A DNA stretch of 64,000 bases from Occultella kanbiaonis. GTDB taxonomy: Bacteria; Actinomycetota; Actinomycetes; Actinomycetales; Beutenbergiaceae. The notes below the pieces were generated by a model. It saw nothing but the letters and a program-made list of their open reading frames with translations. It had not been told where the DNA came from and ran no database searches. Of the stretch, positions 1 through 11,022 are shown one piece after another. Position numbers and translations under genes: made by a program. The stretch lies in NCBI RefSeq assembly GCF_009708215.1, contig NZ_CP046175.1, forward strand, positions 1 to 64,000. The letters run 5' to 3'. Within the stretch, counting starts at the first letter, position 1. Each line of letters starts with the position of its first letter.

Positions 1-37
1 TCGCGCGTTCTCGAACCGAGACCGGTTGCACACAGAC

Positions 38-58
38 TGTGGATAGAGTTGTGGACGA
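38..58. promoter_or_regulatory. two DnaA boxes upstream of dnaA
   Basis: TGTGGATAG (38-46) and TGTGGACGA (50-58) are reverse-complement forms of the actinobacterial DnaA box TTRTCCACA, each with one or two mismatches. They lie 40-60 nt before the dnaA GTG, where DnaA autoregulation of its own promoter is usual. The rest of the promoter region lies to the left of the window or is not recognisable. Confidence 0.6.
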
Positions 59-100
59 CACCACCGTCGATGCTGTCATCATCTTGCTGCAGGGGGTCAT

Positions 101-1543
101 GTGTCCGAATCACCAGTCGATGCCGCGGCGCTCGGTCCTGCCTGGACCAGGGCCATCGAGATCCTCACCGACCGAGGCGAGCTGAGCGGACCGCACCTGG
201 GGTTCATCCGGCTCACCAAGCCCCTCGGCGTCATCGACGACACAATCCTGCTCGCCGTCTCCAACGACTTCGCCAAGGAGTTCATCGAGACCCGAGCCCG
301 CGAGTCGATCACGGCGGCTCTGTCGGCAGCCCTCACGCACAACGTCAAGGTCGCGGTCACGGTCGACCCGTCCCTCGAGGAGACCCTGACGATCGACGAA
401 CCTCCAAGGCGAGCCGAACCGGTCCAGGACCGCGAGCAACGACCTGCACCGAGGCAGGCGCCCAGGCCGGTACCGCAACCTGACCACTACGCGACCGGCG
501 TCGACCCGAACGCCCGCCTGAACCCGAACTATTCGTTCGACACGTTCGTGATCGGATCCAGCAACCGATTCGCGCACGCCGCGGCGACCGCCGTCGCCGA
601 GGCACCGGCCAAGGCCTACAACCCGCTCTTCATCTACGGACAGTCCGGGCTCGGCAAGACCCACCTGCTCCACGCGATCGGGCACTACGCGAAGAGTCTC
701 TACCCGGGGATCCGGGTGCGGTACGTGAACTCCGAGGAGTTCACCAACGACTTCATCAACTCGATCCGTGATGACAAGGCCGAGGCGTTCCAACGGCGGT
801 ACCGCGAGGTCGAGGTGCTCCTCATCGATGACATCCAGTTCCTGCAGGGCAAGGAACAGACGATGGAGGAGTTCTTCCACACGTTCAACACCCTGCACAA
901 CGACAACAAGCAGGTCGTCATCACCTCAGACCTGCCACCGAAGCTCCTCAACGGCTTCGAGGACCGGATGCGATCGCGCTTCGAATGGGGCCTGATCACC
1001 GACGTGCAGCCGCCGGACCTCGAGACTCGCATCGCGATCCTGCGCAAGAAGGCCGGCAGCGAGAGCCTCCAGGCACCGAACGACGTCCTGGAGTACATCG
1101 CGTCGAAGATCTCCTCCAACATCCGTGAGCTCGAGGGCGCGCTCATCCGGGTCACGGCGTTCGCGAACCTCAACCGGCAGTCCGTCGACCTCTCGCTCGC
1201 CGAGATGGTCCTCAAGGATCTCATCACCGACAACGACGGGGCCGAGATCACGCCGTCGTCGATCATGGCGCAGACGGCCACCTATTTCGGTGTGACCATC
1301 GAGGCCCTCTGCAGCGCGGACCGTTCGCGGGTGCTCGTGAACGCACGTCAGATCGCGATGTACCTGTGCCGGGAACTCACGGACCTCTCGCTGCCGAAGA
1401 TCGGCCAGCTCTTCGGAGGTCGCGACCACACCACGGTGATGCACGCGAACCGCAAGATCCGTCAACAGATGGCCGAGCGTCGGTCCACCTTCAACCAGGT
1501 CACCGAGCTGACGAACCGGATCAAGCAGCAGCAACGAGGCTGA
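101..1543 (+). CDS. dnaA: chromosomal replication initiator protein DnaA
   Basis: AAA+ ATPase that binds DnaA boxes, melts oriC and helps load the replicative helicase. The 480-residue protein has the full domain set: domain I (about 10-90), a proline/arginine-rich linker (about 100-130), the ATPase with Walker [10 protein letters not shown] (180-188) and Walker B LLIDDIQF (240-247), and a C-terminal DNA-binding domain with the signature [15 protein letters not shown] near residue 440. The GTG at 101 is preceded by AGGGGG (91-96). It is followed by the origin and dnaN, the standard actinobacterial order. Length and motifs are ordinary for the family. Confidence 0.98.
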   Translation: MSESPVDAAALGPAWTRAIEILTDRGELSGPHLGFIRLTKPLGVIDDTILLAVSNDFAKEFIETRARESITAALSAALTHNVKVAVTVDPSLEETLTIDEPPRRAEPVQDREQRPAPRQAPRPVPQPDHYATGVDPNARLNPNYSFDTFVIGSSNRFAHAAATAVAEAPAKAYNPLFIYGQSGLGKTHLLHAIGHYAKSLYPGIRVRYVNSEEFTNDFINSIRDDKAEAFQRRYREVEVLLIDDIQFLQGKEQTMEEFFHTFNTLHNDNKQVVITSDLPPKLLNGFEDRMRSRFEWGLITDVQPPDLETRIAILRKKAGSESLQAPNDVLEYIASKISSNIRELEGALIRVTAFANLNRQSVDLSLAEMVLKDLITDNDGAEITPSSIMAQTATYFGVTIEALCSADRSRVLVNARQIAMYLCRELTDLSLPKIGQLFGGRDHTTVMHANRKIRQQMAERRSTFNQVTELTNRIKQQQRG

Positions 1544-2149
1544 CCGCACCACCGCCAGGCGGCCGGTCCGTGAATCGCTGACCGCTCGATGCGGCGTTGG
1601 CTCGACCCGAACCGTTCACCCGTTTCAACCAATTCACAGTTGTGGATGAACCTGTGGACACCCGTGGACACACGCCATGATCCCGTGGACGCAGCCCCGG
1701 CGATCGGTGGACGGGCCAGCGCAGGACTTTGTGATTACACAGGTTCCACAGGGCCCTGTGAACCGCCGTCGCACCCCCGGTCCACAACCAGGTCGACCCG
1801 CTGACCTGCACGGACGTCACTTGTCCACAGGATCCACAACTCCTATGACGATGACTACATATCTCTATGGGATCCAGGTGTGAACAACCAACATCTGCCC
1901 GAACGCTGCTCCCGTGCCCCAGCATCGAGCTCGAGGGCACCGACCTGCCCAAGCGGCTCCGCCCTCGACTAGTCTCGGCAGGGCGACCCACACGAGCACA
2001 CCGATGGGCGACCAACGGCTGCGATCGTGGTTCGAGCGCTCGAACCTTGTCACTATGCTCTGAGGACCCACGAGAGTTCCGACGCCGGGCCGCGCCGAGA
2101 GCCGAGCAGCACAGCCGAGCACCACCAGATCAGGAGAGAGGCCGACATC
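1544..2149. other. dnaA-dnaN intergenic region, probable oriC
   Basis: This 606-bp non-coding region carries a dispersed set of DnaA-box-like 9-mers. The best is TTGTCCACA at 1821-1829, with weaker TGTGGATGA (1641-1649), TGTGGACAC (1653-1661), CGTGGACAC (1663-1671) and GGATCCACA (1830-1838). An imperfect inverted repeat around 1742-1764 centres on CAGGGCCCTG. The stretch about 1840-1870, just right of the best box, is clearly more AT-rich than its surroundings and is a candidate unwinding element. Position between dnaA and dnaN is the usual site of oriC in Actinobacteria; that this is the origin is inferred from context and boxes. Confidence 0.85.
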
Positions 2150-3277
2150 GTGAAGTTCAGGGTTGAGCGAGATGTGCTGGCGGAAGCTGTGACCTGGACG
2201 GCACGAACGCTGCCCAGCCGTCCGTCGGTACCCGTGCTGGCTGGAGTCCTCCTCGAGGCCAACTCCGACGGCACTCTCGTGCTCTCGACCTTCGACTACG
2301 AGGTGTCCGCCCGCTCGAGCGTTGCAGCCGAGGTCGACGAGCCGGGTTCCGCCCTGGTCTCCGGACGCTTGCTCGCCGAGATCTCGCGGGCCCTGCCGAA
2401 CAAGCCCGTCGAGGTCAGCGTCGACGGCTCGAAGGTCGTCGTGGTCTGCGGCGCATCCCGGTTCACCCTGCTGACGATGCCCGTCGAGGACTACCCCGCG
2501 CTCCCCGACCTCCCGGACACCACCGGCTCCATCTCCGGAGACGCATTCGCCCAGGCGATCTCCCAGGTGACCATCGCGGCCGGCCGCGACGAGACCCTGC
2601 CGCTCCTGACCGGGGTCCGTGTGGAGATCGATGGCGACAAGGTCACCCTCCTGGCCACGGACCGTTACCGGCTCGCCATGCGCGAGGTCTCCTGGACACC
2701 GGCGTCGCCGTCGGTCAGCCGGGTGGCCCTGATCCGGGCCCGGACACTCTCCGACGTCGCCAAGAACCTCAGCAACGCCGGCTCCATCGACGTCGCACTG
2801 GTGGAGAACGGCGACATCGTCGGCTTCGAGGCAGGCGGCCGCCGAACCACCTCGCTCCTGGTCGACGGTGAGTACCCGCCGGTCCGACGGCTGTTCCCGG
2901 AGCAGACCACCACGCACACCGTCACGAGCACGGCCGAGCTGGTCGAGGCCGCCAAGCGCGTCGCGCTGGTGGCCGAACGGAACACCCCGATCCGTCTCTC
3001 GTTCAGCGAGGGCCAGGTCGTCCTCGAGGCCGGCCAGGGCGACGACGCGCAGGCATCCGAGGTCCTCGAGTCCACGCTCGTGGGCGAGGACATCTCGACG
3101 GCGTTCAATCCGCAGTACCTGCTCGACGGCCTCGGCGCGCTGGACACCCCGTTCGTCCGGCTGTCGTTCACGCACTCCTCCAAGCCGGCGGTCATGACCG
3201 GCCAGGACAGCATCGACGGCGCAGACCACGCGGAGGAGTTCCGGTATCTGCTGATGCCGATTCGATTCGCGAGCTGA
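2150..3277 (+). CDS. dnaN: DNA polymerase III beta subunit (sliding clamp)
   Basis: Processivity clamp that encircles DNA and tethers DNA polymerase III. The 375-residue product begins VKFRVERDVLAEAV and shows the three-fold repeated clamp architecture, ending with the typical LLMPIRF segment. The frame is open upstream to 2027, but the GTG at 2150 is chosen because it gives the family's usual N-terminus and follows GGAGAG (2133-2138). It lies directly after oriC and before gnd and recF, in the same direction. Confidence 0.97.
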   Translation: MKFRVERDVLAEAVTWTARTLPSRPSVPVLAGVLLEANSDGTLVLSTFDYEVSARSSVAAEVDEPGSALVSGRLLAEISRALPNKPVEVSVDGSKVVVVCGASRFTLLTMPVEDYPALPDLPDTTGSISGDAFAQAISQVTIAAGRDETLPLLTGVRVEIDGDKVTLLATDRYRLAMREVSWTPASPSVSRVALIRARTLSDVAKNLSNAGSIDVALVENGDIVGFEAGGRRTTSLLVDGEYPPVRRLFPEQTTTHTVTSTAELVEAAKRVALVAERNTPIRLSFSEGQVVLEAGQGDDAQASEVLESTLVGEDISTAFNPQYLLDGLGALDTPFVRLSFTHSSKPAVMTGQDSIDGADHAEEFRYLLMPIRFAS

Positions 3278-3328
3278 GCGACCGGACTCCAGACTGGTCA
3301 CCATCACCGCAGGCAAGGGAGATCGCGC

Positions 3329-4225
3329 ATGCACATCGGACTGATCGGGCTCGGTCGCATGGGCGGCAACATGCGCGACCGCATCCGCAATGCGGGTCAC
3401 GAGGTGACGGGATACGACCAGAACCAGGAGATCTCCGACGTCGCAACGGTGGGGGACCTGGTCGCAGCGCTCCCGGAGGCCCAGCGGATCGTCTGGGTGA
3501 TGGTCCCGGCCGGCGAGATCACCGATTCCGTCGTGACGCAGGTCGCGGCGCAGATGCATGCCGGCGACATCATCATCGACGGCGGCAACTCCAAGTTCAG
3601 TGATGACACCCGCCGCGCAGCCGAGCTCGCCGAGCGCGGCATCGGCTACGTCGACGCCGGTGTCTCCGGCGGCATCTGGGGTCGCGAGAACGGCTACGGC
3701 CTGATGGTCGGCGGCCCGGACGACACGATCGCGACGCTCATGCCGATCTTCGACGCACTCCGCCCGGAGGGCCCGGCCGAGGAGGGCTTCGTCCACGCCG
3801 GCCCGGTCGGCGCCGGCCACTACGCGAAGATGGTGCACAACGGCATCGAGTACGGCGTCATGCAGGCCTATGCCGAGGGTTACGAGATCCTGGCCGCGCG
3901 TGATGACCTGATCGACGACGTCGGCGCCATCTTCACCGCCTGGCAGCGTGGCACGGTGGTTCGCTCCTGGCTCCTGGAACTGCTGGTCAAGGCGCTCAAC
4001 GAGGATCCTGACCTGGACGAGATCCGTGGATTCGTCGCGGACTCCGGCGAGGGACGCTGGACCGTGCAGGAGGCGGTGGAACGTGCGGTGCCCGCGCCCG
4101 TCATCAGCGCCGCCCTGTTCGCCCGGTTCGACTCCCGTCAGGACGACTCGCCGGCCATGAAAGCCGTCGCGGCGCTGCGCCAGCAGTTCGGTGGACACGC
4201 CACGAAGGCCGCGGCGGACGGCTGA
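3329..4225 (+). CDS. gnd: 6-phosphogluconate dehydrogenase, short (decarboxylating) form
   Basis: Oxidises and decarboxylates 6-phosphogluconate to ribulose 5-phosphate in the oxidative pentose phosphate pathway. The N-terminus [15 protein letters not shown] is a Rossmann NAD(P) motif; the substrate-binding run [17 protein letters not shown] and catalytic-region motif [18 protein letters not shown] are present. At 298 residues it belongs to the short class (about 300 residues) rather than the 470-residue class. AAGGGAG (3315-3321) precedes the ATG. Its place between dnaN and recF is typical of many Actinobacteria, so it is a hitch-hiker in the replication cluster with a metabolic role. Confidence 0.95.
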   Translation: MHIGLIGLGRMGGNMRDRIRNAGHEVTGYDQNQEISDVATVGDLVAALPEAQRIVWVMVPAGEITDSVVTQVAAQMHAGDIIIDGGNSKFSDDTRRAAELAERGIGYVDAGVSGGIWGRENGYGLMVGGPDDTIATLMPIFDALRPEGPAEEGFVHAGPVGAGHYAKMVHNGIEYGVMQAYAEGYEILAARDDLIDDVGAIFTAWQRGTVVRSWLLELLVKALNEDPDLDEIRGFVADSGEGRWTVQEAVERAVPAPVISAALFARFDSRQDDSPAMKAVAALRQQFGGHATKAAADG

Positions 4226-4238
4226 GCACGACCACTCG

Positions 4239-5426
4239 ATGCATGTCTCCGATCTCGCGCTGACCGACTTCCGGTCCTACACCCAGGTCGTCGTCGCCTT
4301 CGAACCAGGGATTACAGCCCTCGTCGGCCCGAACGGTCAGGGCAAGACCAATCTGGTGGAGTCACTCGGCTACCTGGCCACGTTCTCCTCGCACCGGGTG
4401 GCCTCCGATGCCGCGCTGGTGCGTCGTGGCGCCGGGCGCGCGGTGATCCAGGCGAAGGTCGTTCGCTCGGGGCGACCCGCAACGCTCGAGCTGGAGCTCG
4501 TGGCCGGGAAGGCGAACCGTGCCCGCGTCAATAGGTCCCCGCTGCCCCGCGCACGGGACCTGCTCGGCCGGCTCCGAACCGTGTTGTTCGCCCCCGAGGA
4601 CCTGGCCCTGATCAAGGGTGACCCGGACGGGCGGCGCCGGTTCCTCGACGAGCTGCTGGTGCTGCTCAGCCCGAAGCTCGCGGGCGTGCGCTCCGACTAC
4701 GAACGCGTGATCAAGCAGCGCAACGCCCTGCTGAAGTCGGCCGGGATGAGCCGCCGGTCGGGTTCCGGGCCCGACCTGCGCACCCTGGACGTCTGGGACG
4801 AGAAGGCTGCCACCGCGGGCGCCCAGCTCATCGCCGCGCGCGTCACGGCCGTCCGTAACCTGCGCCCGCACGTCGAGAGCGCCTACGAGCGGGTCAGTTC
4901 CGCACAGAGCGCTGCCGAGATCGGGTACCGGTCGAGCCTTGAGCAGGCCATGTCCGACGGCGAGCGGCCCGCGGATACGGGGGTGGCAGCCGAGGAGTCG
5001 CTCACCAATGCGGACCTGGTCCAGGCGCGGTTGCTGGATGCGATGTCGCGGCTGAGGTCGCGGGAGATCGAACGCGGGGTGTCGCTGGTCGGACCGCACC
5101 GTGACGACCTGGAGCTGCAGCTGGGTGGTCTTCCGGCCCGCGGCTACGCCAGCCATGGTGAGTCCTGGTCGCTCGCGCTGGCGCTGCGGCTGGCGTCCTA
5201 CGAACTCCTCCGCGCCGACACCGACTTCGAGAGCGACGGCGAGCCCGTGCTGATCCTGGACGACGTCTTCGCGGAGCTGGACAACCGCCGTCGGGCTCGC
5301 CTGGCCGAGCTCGTCGCAGGCGCGGAACAGGTGCTGATCACCTCCGCCGTCGCCGAGGACGTTCCGGACGGCCTCGACGGCGCACGGTACGACGTGATGG
5401 ACGGTGCGGTCACCCGTGTCCGCTGA
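4239..5426 (+). CDS. recF: DNA replication and repair protein RecF
   Basis: SMC-like ATPase that helps load RecA at single-strand gaps. The 395-residue protein has Walker [10 protein letters not shown] (about 30-38), an ABC-type signature [18 protein letters not shown] and Walker [14 protein letters not shown]. The ATG at 4239, 13 nt after the gnd stop, gives the family N-terminus [14 protein letters not shown]; an in-frame upstream ATG inside gnd is ignored. Its 3' end overlaps the next gene, consistent with one transcript. Confidence 0.96.
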   Translation: MHVSDLALTDFRSYTQVVVAFEPGITALVGPNGQGKTNLVESLGYLATFSSHRVASDAALVRRGAGRAVIQAKVVRSGRPATLELELVAGKANRARVNRSPLPRARDLLGRLRTVLFAPEDLALIKGDPDGRRRFLDELLVLLSPKLAGVRSDYERVIKQRNALLKSAGMSRRSGSGPDLRTLDVWDEKAATAGAQLIAARVTAVRNLRPHVESAYERVSSAQSAAEIGYRSSLEQAMSDGERPADTGVAAEESLTNADLVQARLLDAMSRLRSREIERGVSLVGPHRDDLELQLGGLPARGYASHGESWSLALALRLASYELLRADTDFESDGEPVLILDDVFAELDNRRRARLAELVAGAEQVLITSAVAEDVPDGLDGARYDVMDGAVTRVR

Positions 5427-6075
5427 CCGGCCCGACGGCGCAGGTCCCGCCCCCGGGGGCGGCTCCCCCGAGGCGGGGGCCAGGTCGGTGCGGTCGGCCG
5501 GCTCGTCCGCGCCGACGGACCGGGATACGGCGACGGACCGCGCCACGCCGTCCGCCCCAGCGGAACCGGACGTGGACGCGGCGGCGCGGCACGCGCTCGC
5601 GCGGGCCCGGGACGCGGCTCGGTCGAAGGGACTGGCGCCCGGCGGGGTCGGCAGGGCGGGTCGGCGCGGCCCTGGGCGGGGCCCCGAGGCCGCGGCGCCC
5701 GCGCCGGGTCACGGGACGGGCCGCGATCCGCGCTCGATCGGTGCGGCCATGGACTCCTTGCGCGGGCAGCTCGGGTGGAACCAGCCCTTGTCCATCGGCG
5801 GGGTGATCGGCCGCTGGCGGGAGGTGGTCGGAGACCAGATCGCCGACCACTGCGCGCCCGAGACGTTCGACGAGGGCGCGCTGGTGGTGCGCGCGGACTC
5901 CACCGCGTGGGCGACGCAGATCCGCCTGCTGCTGCCCCAGCTGGAACGCCGGCTCGTGGAGGAGGTCGGCGAGGGTGTCGTCACCTCGATCCAGGTCCTC
6001 GGACCGGGCGGACCGTCGTGGCGCAAGGGGCCACGGTCGGTGCGCGGCCGGGGCCCGCGCGACACCTACGGCTGA
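5416..6075 (+). CDS. DUF721 (DciA-like) domain protein
   Basis: The C-terminal part (about residues 105-200; [20 protein letters not shown], then the [15 protein letters not shown] and [17 protein letters not shown] motifs) is a DUF721 domain, the family that includes the helicase-recruiting protein DciA. The first 100 residues are low-complexity, rich in Gly, Ala, Pro and Arg. The gene sits between recF and gyrB, its conserved place in Actinobacteria. The start is uncertain: GTG 5416 (MSADRPDG...) or GTG 5404; neither has a clear ribosome site and both overlap recF, suggesting translational coupling. A role in helicase loading is inferred from the family only. Confidence 0.85.
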   Translation: MSADRPDGAGPAPGGGSPEAGARSVRSAGSSAPTDRDTATDRATPSAPAEPDVDAAARHALARARDAARSKGLAPGGVGRAGRRGPGRGPEAAAPAPGHGTGRDPRSIGAAMDSLRGQLGWNQPLSIGGVIGRWREVVGDQIADHCAPETFDEGALVVRADSTAWATQIRLLLPQLERRLVEEVGEGVVTSIQVLGPGGPSWRKGPRSVRGRGPRDTYG

Positions 6076-6131
6076 GATCCGGCCACCGCGCCACCGGCTC
6101 CGACCGGCTTCGTCCACAGGTCGCGACACGC

Positions 6132-6153
6132 TGTGGATAACTTCTGTGGATAT
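6132..6153. promoter_or_regulatory. DnaA boxes upstream of gyrB
   Basis: TGTGGATAA (6132-6140) is a perfect reverse-complement DnaA box (TTATCCACA) and TGTGGATAT (6145-6153) has one mismatch; CGTCCACAG at 6111-6119 is a weaker third. They lie in the 230-bp gap before gyrB, just upstream of a candidate -10 hexamer TAGAAT at 6177-6182. This arrangement could let DnaA influence gyrase transcription; that role is inferred. Confidence 0.6.
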
Positions 6154-6305
6154 TCGGAGTTTGCGCGGTTTCGGAGTAGAATTGAGCGACCGTCCGGGGG
6201 CAAGTGGTTCATCTGCCTGTGGTCCTGGGCCGGCACGCAGGCACCTCACTCAACCGAGCGGTGCCGCGCGCGTGCCTCGATGACGATGAGGAGAGCCAGA
6301 ACAAC

Positions 6306-8348
6306 GTGGCTGACGACAAGACTGAGCCGGCAACCGAAGCACAGACCTCGGGCCCCACAAGCTACGACGCCAGCAACATCACGGTCCTCGAGGGACTCGA
6401 GGCAGTTCGCAAGCGTCCGGGCATGTACATCGGCTCCACCGGTGAACGAGGCCTGCACCACCTGGTCTACGAGGTCGTCGACAACTCCGTCGACGAGGCG
6501 CTTGCCGGTTACTGCGACCACATCGACGTGACCCTGCTGGCCGATGGTGGCCTTCGGGTCCGTGACAACGGCCGCGGCATCCCGGTGGACGTGGTCGCGT
6601 CCGAGGGCAAGCCGGCCGTCGAGGTGGTGCTCACGGTCCTGCACGCCGGCGGGAAGTTCGGCGGCGGCGGGTACGCCGTCTCCGGTGGCCTCCACGGCGT
6701 CGGTGTCTCCGTGGTGAACGCGCTGTCACGCCGCCTCGAGGTGGAGGTGCGGCTCCAGGGCAGCGTGTGGCGGCAGAGCTACGCCGACGGCGTCCCGATG
6801 GCCCCGCTCTCCCGCGAGGAGGACACGGACGAGACCGGCACCACGGTGACGTTCTGGCCGAATGCCGACATCTTCGAGACGACCGTCTTCGACTACGAGA
6901 CGCTACGGGCCCGGTTCCAGCAGTACGCGTTCCTGAACAAGGGCCTTGGCATCTCGCTGACCGACGAGCGGGTCATCGCCGAGGACACCGACGACGAGGT
7001 CGCCGGCCCCGAGGTCGCGAGGGCGGAGCCGATCGGGGAGCACTCGCGGTCGGTCACCTACCGCTACGACGGTGGTCTGGTCGACTATGTGAAGCACCTC
7101 AACGCCGCCAAGCGCGCCGAGATGGTCCACCCGGAGATCATCGACTTCGAGTCCGAGGACACCGAGCGCAAGATCTCCCTCGAGATCGCGATGCAGTGGA
7201 CCGGCGCGTACTCCGAGAGCGTGCACACCTACGCGAACACGATCAACACGTCCGAGGGCGGCACCCACGAGGAGGGCTTCCGGTCGGCGTTGACCACGCT
7301 GATCAACCGGTACGCCCGCGAGAAGAACCTGCTCAAGGAGAAGGACGAGAACCTCACCGGGGAGGACATCCGCGAAGGGCTCACCGCCGTCATCTCCATC
7401 AAGCTCGGTGAGCCGCAGTTCGAGGGCCAGACGAAGACGAAGCTCGGCAACACCGAGGCGCGCACGTTCACCCAGAAGGTTGTGTTCGACCAGCTCGGCG
7501 GCTGGCTCGAGTCGCACCCGGCGGAGGCCCGGGACGTGATCCGCAAGTCCATCCAGGCCTCCGCGGCCAGGATGGCGGCCCGCAAGGCCCGTGAGGCGAC
7601 CCGCCGCAAGGGCCTGCTCGAGGGTGGTGGCATGCCCGGCAAGCTGCGCGACTGCTCCAGCCGGGACGCCTCGATCTCCGAGGTGTTCATCGTCGAGGGG
7701 GACTCGGCCGGCGGCTCGGCCGTGCAGGGTCGCAACCCCGAGACGCAGGCGATCCTGCCGATCCGCGGGAAGATCCTGAACGTCGAGAAGGCGCGGATCG
7801 ACAAGGCCCTCGCGAACATGGAGGTGCAGGCGCTGATCACGGCGTTCGGCACCGGATTCGGCGAGGACTTCGACATCACGAAGCTGCGCTATCACAAGAT
7901 CGTGCTGATGGCCGACGCGGACGTCGACGGCCAGCACATCGCCACGCTGCTCCTGACGCTCCTTTTCCGGTACATGCGCCCGCTCATCGAGCGTGGCCAC
8001 GTGTATCTCGCGATGCCGCCGCTGTACCGGCTGAAGTGGACGAACGCGCCGCACCAGTACGTGTACTCGGACCGTGAGCGCGACGCGTTCGTGGCCGAAG
8101 GGCTGGCGAAGAACCACCGACTGCCCAAGGACGGCGGTATCCAGCGGTACAAGGGTCTCGGCGAGATGGACTACCGGGAACTGTGGGAGACCACGATGGA
8201 CCCGGCCACCCGCACCCTGCGTCAAGTCACCATCGGTGAGGCGGCGGGAGCCGACGAGATCTTCTCCATCCTGATGGGCGAGGACGTCGAATCACGCCGG
8301 TCCTTCATCCAGCGCAATGCCCGCGACGTGCGCTTCCTGGACGTCTGA
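6306..8348 (+). CDS. gyrB: DNA gyrase subunit B
   Basis: ATPase subunit of the type II topoisomerase that introduces negative supercoils. The 680-residue protein has the GHKL ATPase ([30 protein letters not shown]) and the TOPRIM region ([41 protein letters not shown]). The reading frame is open back to 6204, but the GTG at 6306 ([10 protein letters not shown]...) follows GAGGAGAG (6288-6295) with 10 nt spacing and is preferred. gyrA follows 16 nt downstream. Confidence 0.97.
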   Translation: MADDKTEPATEAQTSGPTSYDASNITVLEGLEAVRKRPGMYIGSTGERGLHHLVYEVVDNSVDEALAGYCDHIDVTLLADGGLRVRDNGRGIPVDVVASEGKPAVEVVLTVLHAGGKFGGGGYAVSGGLHGVGVSVVNALSRRLEVEVRLQGSVWRQSYADGVPMAPLSREEDTDETGTTVTFWPNADIFETTVFDYETLRARFQQYAFLNKGLGISLTDERVIAEDTDDEVAGPEVARAEPIGEHSRSVTYRYDGGLVDYVKHLNAAKRAEMVHPEIIDFESEDTERKISLEIAMQWTGAYSESVHTYANTINTSEGGTHEEGFRSALTTLINRYAREKNLLKEKDENLTGEDIREGLTAVISIKLGEPQFEGQTKTKLGNTEARTFTQKVVFDQLGGWLESHPAEARDVIRKSIQASAARMAARKAREATRRKGLLEGGGMPGKLRDCSSRDASISEVFIVEGDSAGGSAVQGRNPETQAILPIRGKILNVEKARIDKALANMEVQALITAFGTGFGEDFDITKLRYHKIVLMADADVDGQHIATLLLTLLFRYMRPLIERGHVYLAMPPLYRLKWTNAPHQYVYSDRERDAFVAEGLAKNHRLPKDGGIQRYKGLGEMDYRELWETTMDPATRTLRQVTIGEAAGADEIFSILMGEDVESRRSFIQRNARDVRFLDV

Positions 8349-8364
8349 GTAAGGAATCGAACAC

Positions 8365-11022
8365 GTGAGCGAACAGCCACCCATGCCCCCGACCGGCCCC
8401 AGCGACGACGACCAGCCCGTCGACGCCGTCGTCACCCACGACCGCATCGAGCAGGTCGACCTCCAGCTCGAGATGCAACGGTCCTACCTCGACTACGCCA
8501 TGAGCGTGATCGTCGGCCGTGCCCTGCCGGAGGTCCGCGACGGCCTCAAGCCGGTGCACCGGCGCATCATCTACGCGATGTTCGACGGCGGGTACCGCCC
8601 CGACTCGGCATTCTCCAAGTGCTCGCGCGTGGTCGGCGACGTGATGGGCCAGTTCCACCCGCACGGCGACACCGCGATCTATGACGCGATGGTCCGCCTG
8701 GTGCAGCCGTGGTCGTTGCGCTACCCGCTCATCAACGGGCAGGGCAACTTCGGATCCCCGGGCAACGACCCGGCCGCCGCGCCGCGGTACACCGAGTGCA
8801 AGATGGCACCGCTGGCCATGGAGATGGTCCGTGACATCGAGAAGGACACGGTCGACTTCGGGGACAACTACGACGGCCGCACCCGAGAGCCGCTCGTGCT
8901 CCCGGCGCGATTCCCGAACCTGCTCGTCAACGGCTCCTCCGGGATCGCCGTCGGGATGGCCACGAACATCCCCTCGCACAACCTCCGCGAGGTCGCAGAG
9001 GGCGTGCGGTGGCTCCTTGCGAACCCGGGCGCGAGCGCCGAGGAACTCCTCGAGGCGCTGCTGGTGCGGATCAAGGGTCCCGACTTCCCGACCGGTGCCC
9101 AGATCCTGGGTCACCGGGGCATCGAGGACGCCTACCGGACCGGCCGCGGCTCCATCACGATGCGCGCGGTCGTCGAGGTCGAGGAACTCCAGGGCCGTAC
9201 CTGCCTCGTGGTCTCCGAGCTGCCGTACCAGGTGAACCCGGACAACCTCGCCGCGAAGATCGCCGATCTGGTCCGCGACGGCCGGATCCAGGGCATCGCC
9301 GACATCCGTGACGAGACGTCCGGGCGGGCCGGGCAGCGCCTCGTGATCGTCCTGAAGCGGGATGCGATCGCGAAGGTCGTCCTGAACAACCTGTACAAGC
9401 ACACCCAACTGCAGGACACCTTCGGCGCGAACATGCTCGCGCTCGTGGACGGGGTGCCGCGCACCCTCAGCCTCGACGCGTTCATCCGGCACTGGGTGCA
9501 CCACCAGGTCGACGTGGTCGTGCGGCGGACCCAGTGGTTGCTGCGCCGGGCCGAGGACCGCATCCACATCCTGCGCGGCCTCATCAAGGCACTGGACGCG
9601 CTCGACGAGGTCATCGCGCTGATCCGCGCCTCGCGCACCGTCGAGGTGGCCCGCACCGGGCTGATGGAGATGCTGGAGATCGACGAGATCCAGGCGAACG
9701 CCATCCTCGAGATGCAGCTGCGTCGGCTCGCCGCCCTCGAGCGGCAGAAGATCCTCGACGAGTTCGCCGCGATCGAGGCGGAGATCGCCGACTACAAGGA
9801 CATCATCGGCTCCGAGGAACGCCAGCGCGAGATCGTCGGCAACGAGCTCAACGAGATCGTCGACCGCTACGGCGATGAGCGACGCACGACGATCCTGCCG
9901 TTCAACGGTGAGATGTCCATGGAGGATCTGATCCCCGAAGAGGACGTCGTCGTCACGATCACCCGGGGCGGCTACGCGAAGCGCACCCGAACGGACAACT
10001 ACCGCCAGCAGCACCGGGGCGGCAAGGGGGTGCGCGGGGCGCAGCTGCGTGGCGACGACATCGTGGACCACTTCGGTGTCACAACGACGCACCAGTGGTT
10101 GTTGTTCTTCACGAACTTCGGGCGGGTCTACCGCGCCAAGGCCTACGAGCTGCCCGAGGGTGGCCGGGACGCGAAGGGCCAGCACGTCGCGAACCTGTTG
10201 GCGTTCCAGCCGGACGAGCGGATCGCCCAGGTCCTGGCCATCCGCGACTACGAGCAGGCCGAGTACCTCGTGCTCGCCACGCGCAGCGGCCTGGTCAAGA
10301 AGACCCGGCTCAGCGAGTACGACTCCACCCGCACCGGTGGCGTGATCGCGATCAACCTGCGCACCGATGACGAGGGCAACCCGGACGAGGTGGTCTCCGC
10401 CCGGCTGGTCGACTCGAACGACGACCTGCTGCTGGTCTCCCGCAAGGGGCAGTCGCTCCGGTTCACCGCCAGCGACGAGGCGCTCCGTCCGCTCGGCCGG
10501 GCGACGTCCGGCGTCACCGGCATGAAGTTCCGCGACGGCGACTCGCTGCTCTCGCTGGACGTGGTCCAGCCCGGCAACGACCTGTTCGTGGTCACCGAGG
10601 GTGGCTTCGGCAAGCGGACCCGTGTCGACGAGTACCGGGTACAGGGCCGTGGCGGCCTCGGAATCAAGGTCGCGAACCTCGTCGAGGCACGGGGAGACCT
10701 GGTCGGTGCCCTCATCACCGGTCCCGACGACGAGGTGCTGGTCATCATGGAGCGCGGCAAGATCGTGCGGGTGCCGGTCTCCGAGGTGAATCTCACCGGC
10801 CGGAACACCCAGGGTGTGACCTTCGCCAAGCCGGACGCCGGCGACCGGATCATCGCGATCGCCCGGAATGTCGAGGCCGTCGTCGAGGAGGCGACAGCCG
10901 AATCCGGCGACGCCGACGGGGCTGCAGCAGCGGTGGAGTCCTCCGATGGCGTACCGTCTTCGGGTGAGCAAGGCGGCGCGAACACCGCGGACGCCGACGC
11001 CGAGCAGCAGGAAGGCAACTGA
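8365..11022 (+). CDS. gyrA: DNA gyrase subunit A
   Basis: DNA breakage-reunion subunit of gyrase. The 885-residue protein carries the active-site tyrosine in APRYTECKM, the quinolone-determining loop [10 protein letters not shown] and the GyrA-box region [11 protein letters not shown] at the start of the C-terminal DNA-wrapping beta-pinwheel. At the position equivalent to E. coli Ser83 it has Thr; Asp87 is kept. The last 45 or so residues are an acidic Glu/Ala/Asp tail. The GTG at 8365 follows AAGGAA (8351-8356). The stop overlaps the next ATG by one base. Confidence 0.97.
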   Translation: MSEQPPMPPTGPSDDDQPVDAVVTHDRIEQVDLQLEMQRSYLDYAMSVIVGRALPEVRDGLKPVHRRIIYAMFDGGYRPDSAFSKCSRVVGDVMGQFHPHGDTAIYDAMVRLVQPWSLRYPLINGQGNFGSPGNDPAAAPRYTECKMAPLAMEMVRDIEKDTVDFGDNYDGRTREPLVLPARFPNLLVNGSSGIAVGMATNIPSHNLREVAEGVRWLLANPGASAEELLEALLVRIKGPDFPTGAQILGHRGIEDAYRTGRGSITMRAVVEVEELQGRTCLVVSELPYQVNPDNLAAKIADLVRDGRIQGIADIRDETSGRAGQRLVIVLKRDAIAKVVLNNLYKHTQLQDTFGANMLALVDGVPRTLSLDAFIRHWVHHQVDVVVRRTQWLLRRAEDRIHILRGLIKALDALDEVIALIRASRTVEVARTGLMEMLEIDEIQANAILEMQLRRLAALERQKILDEFAAIEAEIADYKDIIGSEERQREIVGNELNEIVDRYGDERRTTILPFNGEMSMEDLIPEEDVVVTITRGGYAKRTRTDNYRQQHRGGKGVRGAQLRGDDIVDHFGVTTTHQWLLFFTNFGRVYRAKAYELPEGGRDAKGQHVANLLAFQPDERIAQVLAIRDYEQAEYLVLATRSGLVKKTRLSEYDSTRTGGVIAINLRTDDEGNPDEVVSARLVDSNDDLLLVSRKGQSLRFTASDEALRPLGRATSGVTGMKFRDGDSLLSLDVVQPGNDLFVVTEGGFGKRTRVDEYRVQGRGGLGIKVANLVEARGDLVGALITGPDDEVLVIMERGKIVRVPVSEVNLTGRNTQGVTFAKPDAGDRIIAIARNVEAVVEEATAESGDADGAAAAVESSDGVPSSGEQGGANTADADAEQQEGN

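Noticed and set aside
1742-1764. Imperfect palindrome in the dnaA-dnaN gap as a terminator of dnaA
   Set aside because: It is about 200 bp past the dnaA stop, contains CCACAG/CTGTG cores like the rest of oriC, and is better read as part of the origin.
1865-4198. Very long minus-strand open frame (over 770 codons) opposite dnaN and gnd
   Set aside because: It is a shadow of third-position GC bias; the peptide is Asp/Gly/Val/Arg-rich nonsense, and the plus strand has clear dnaN and gnd.
8305-10971. Minus-strand open frame of nearly 890 codons opposite gyrA
   Set aside because: Exactly overlays gyrA, with low-complexity composition and no family motif.
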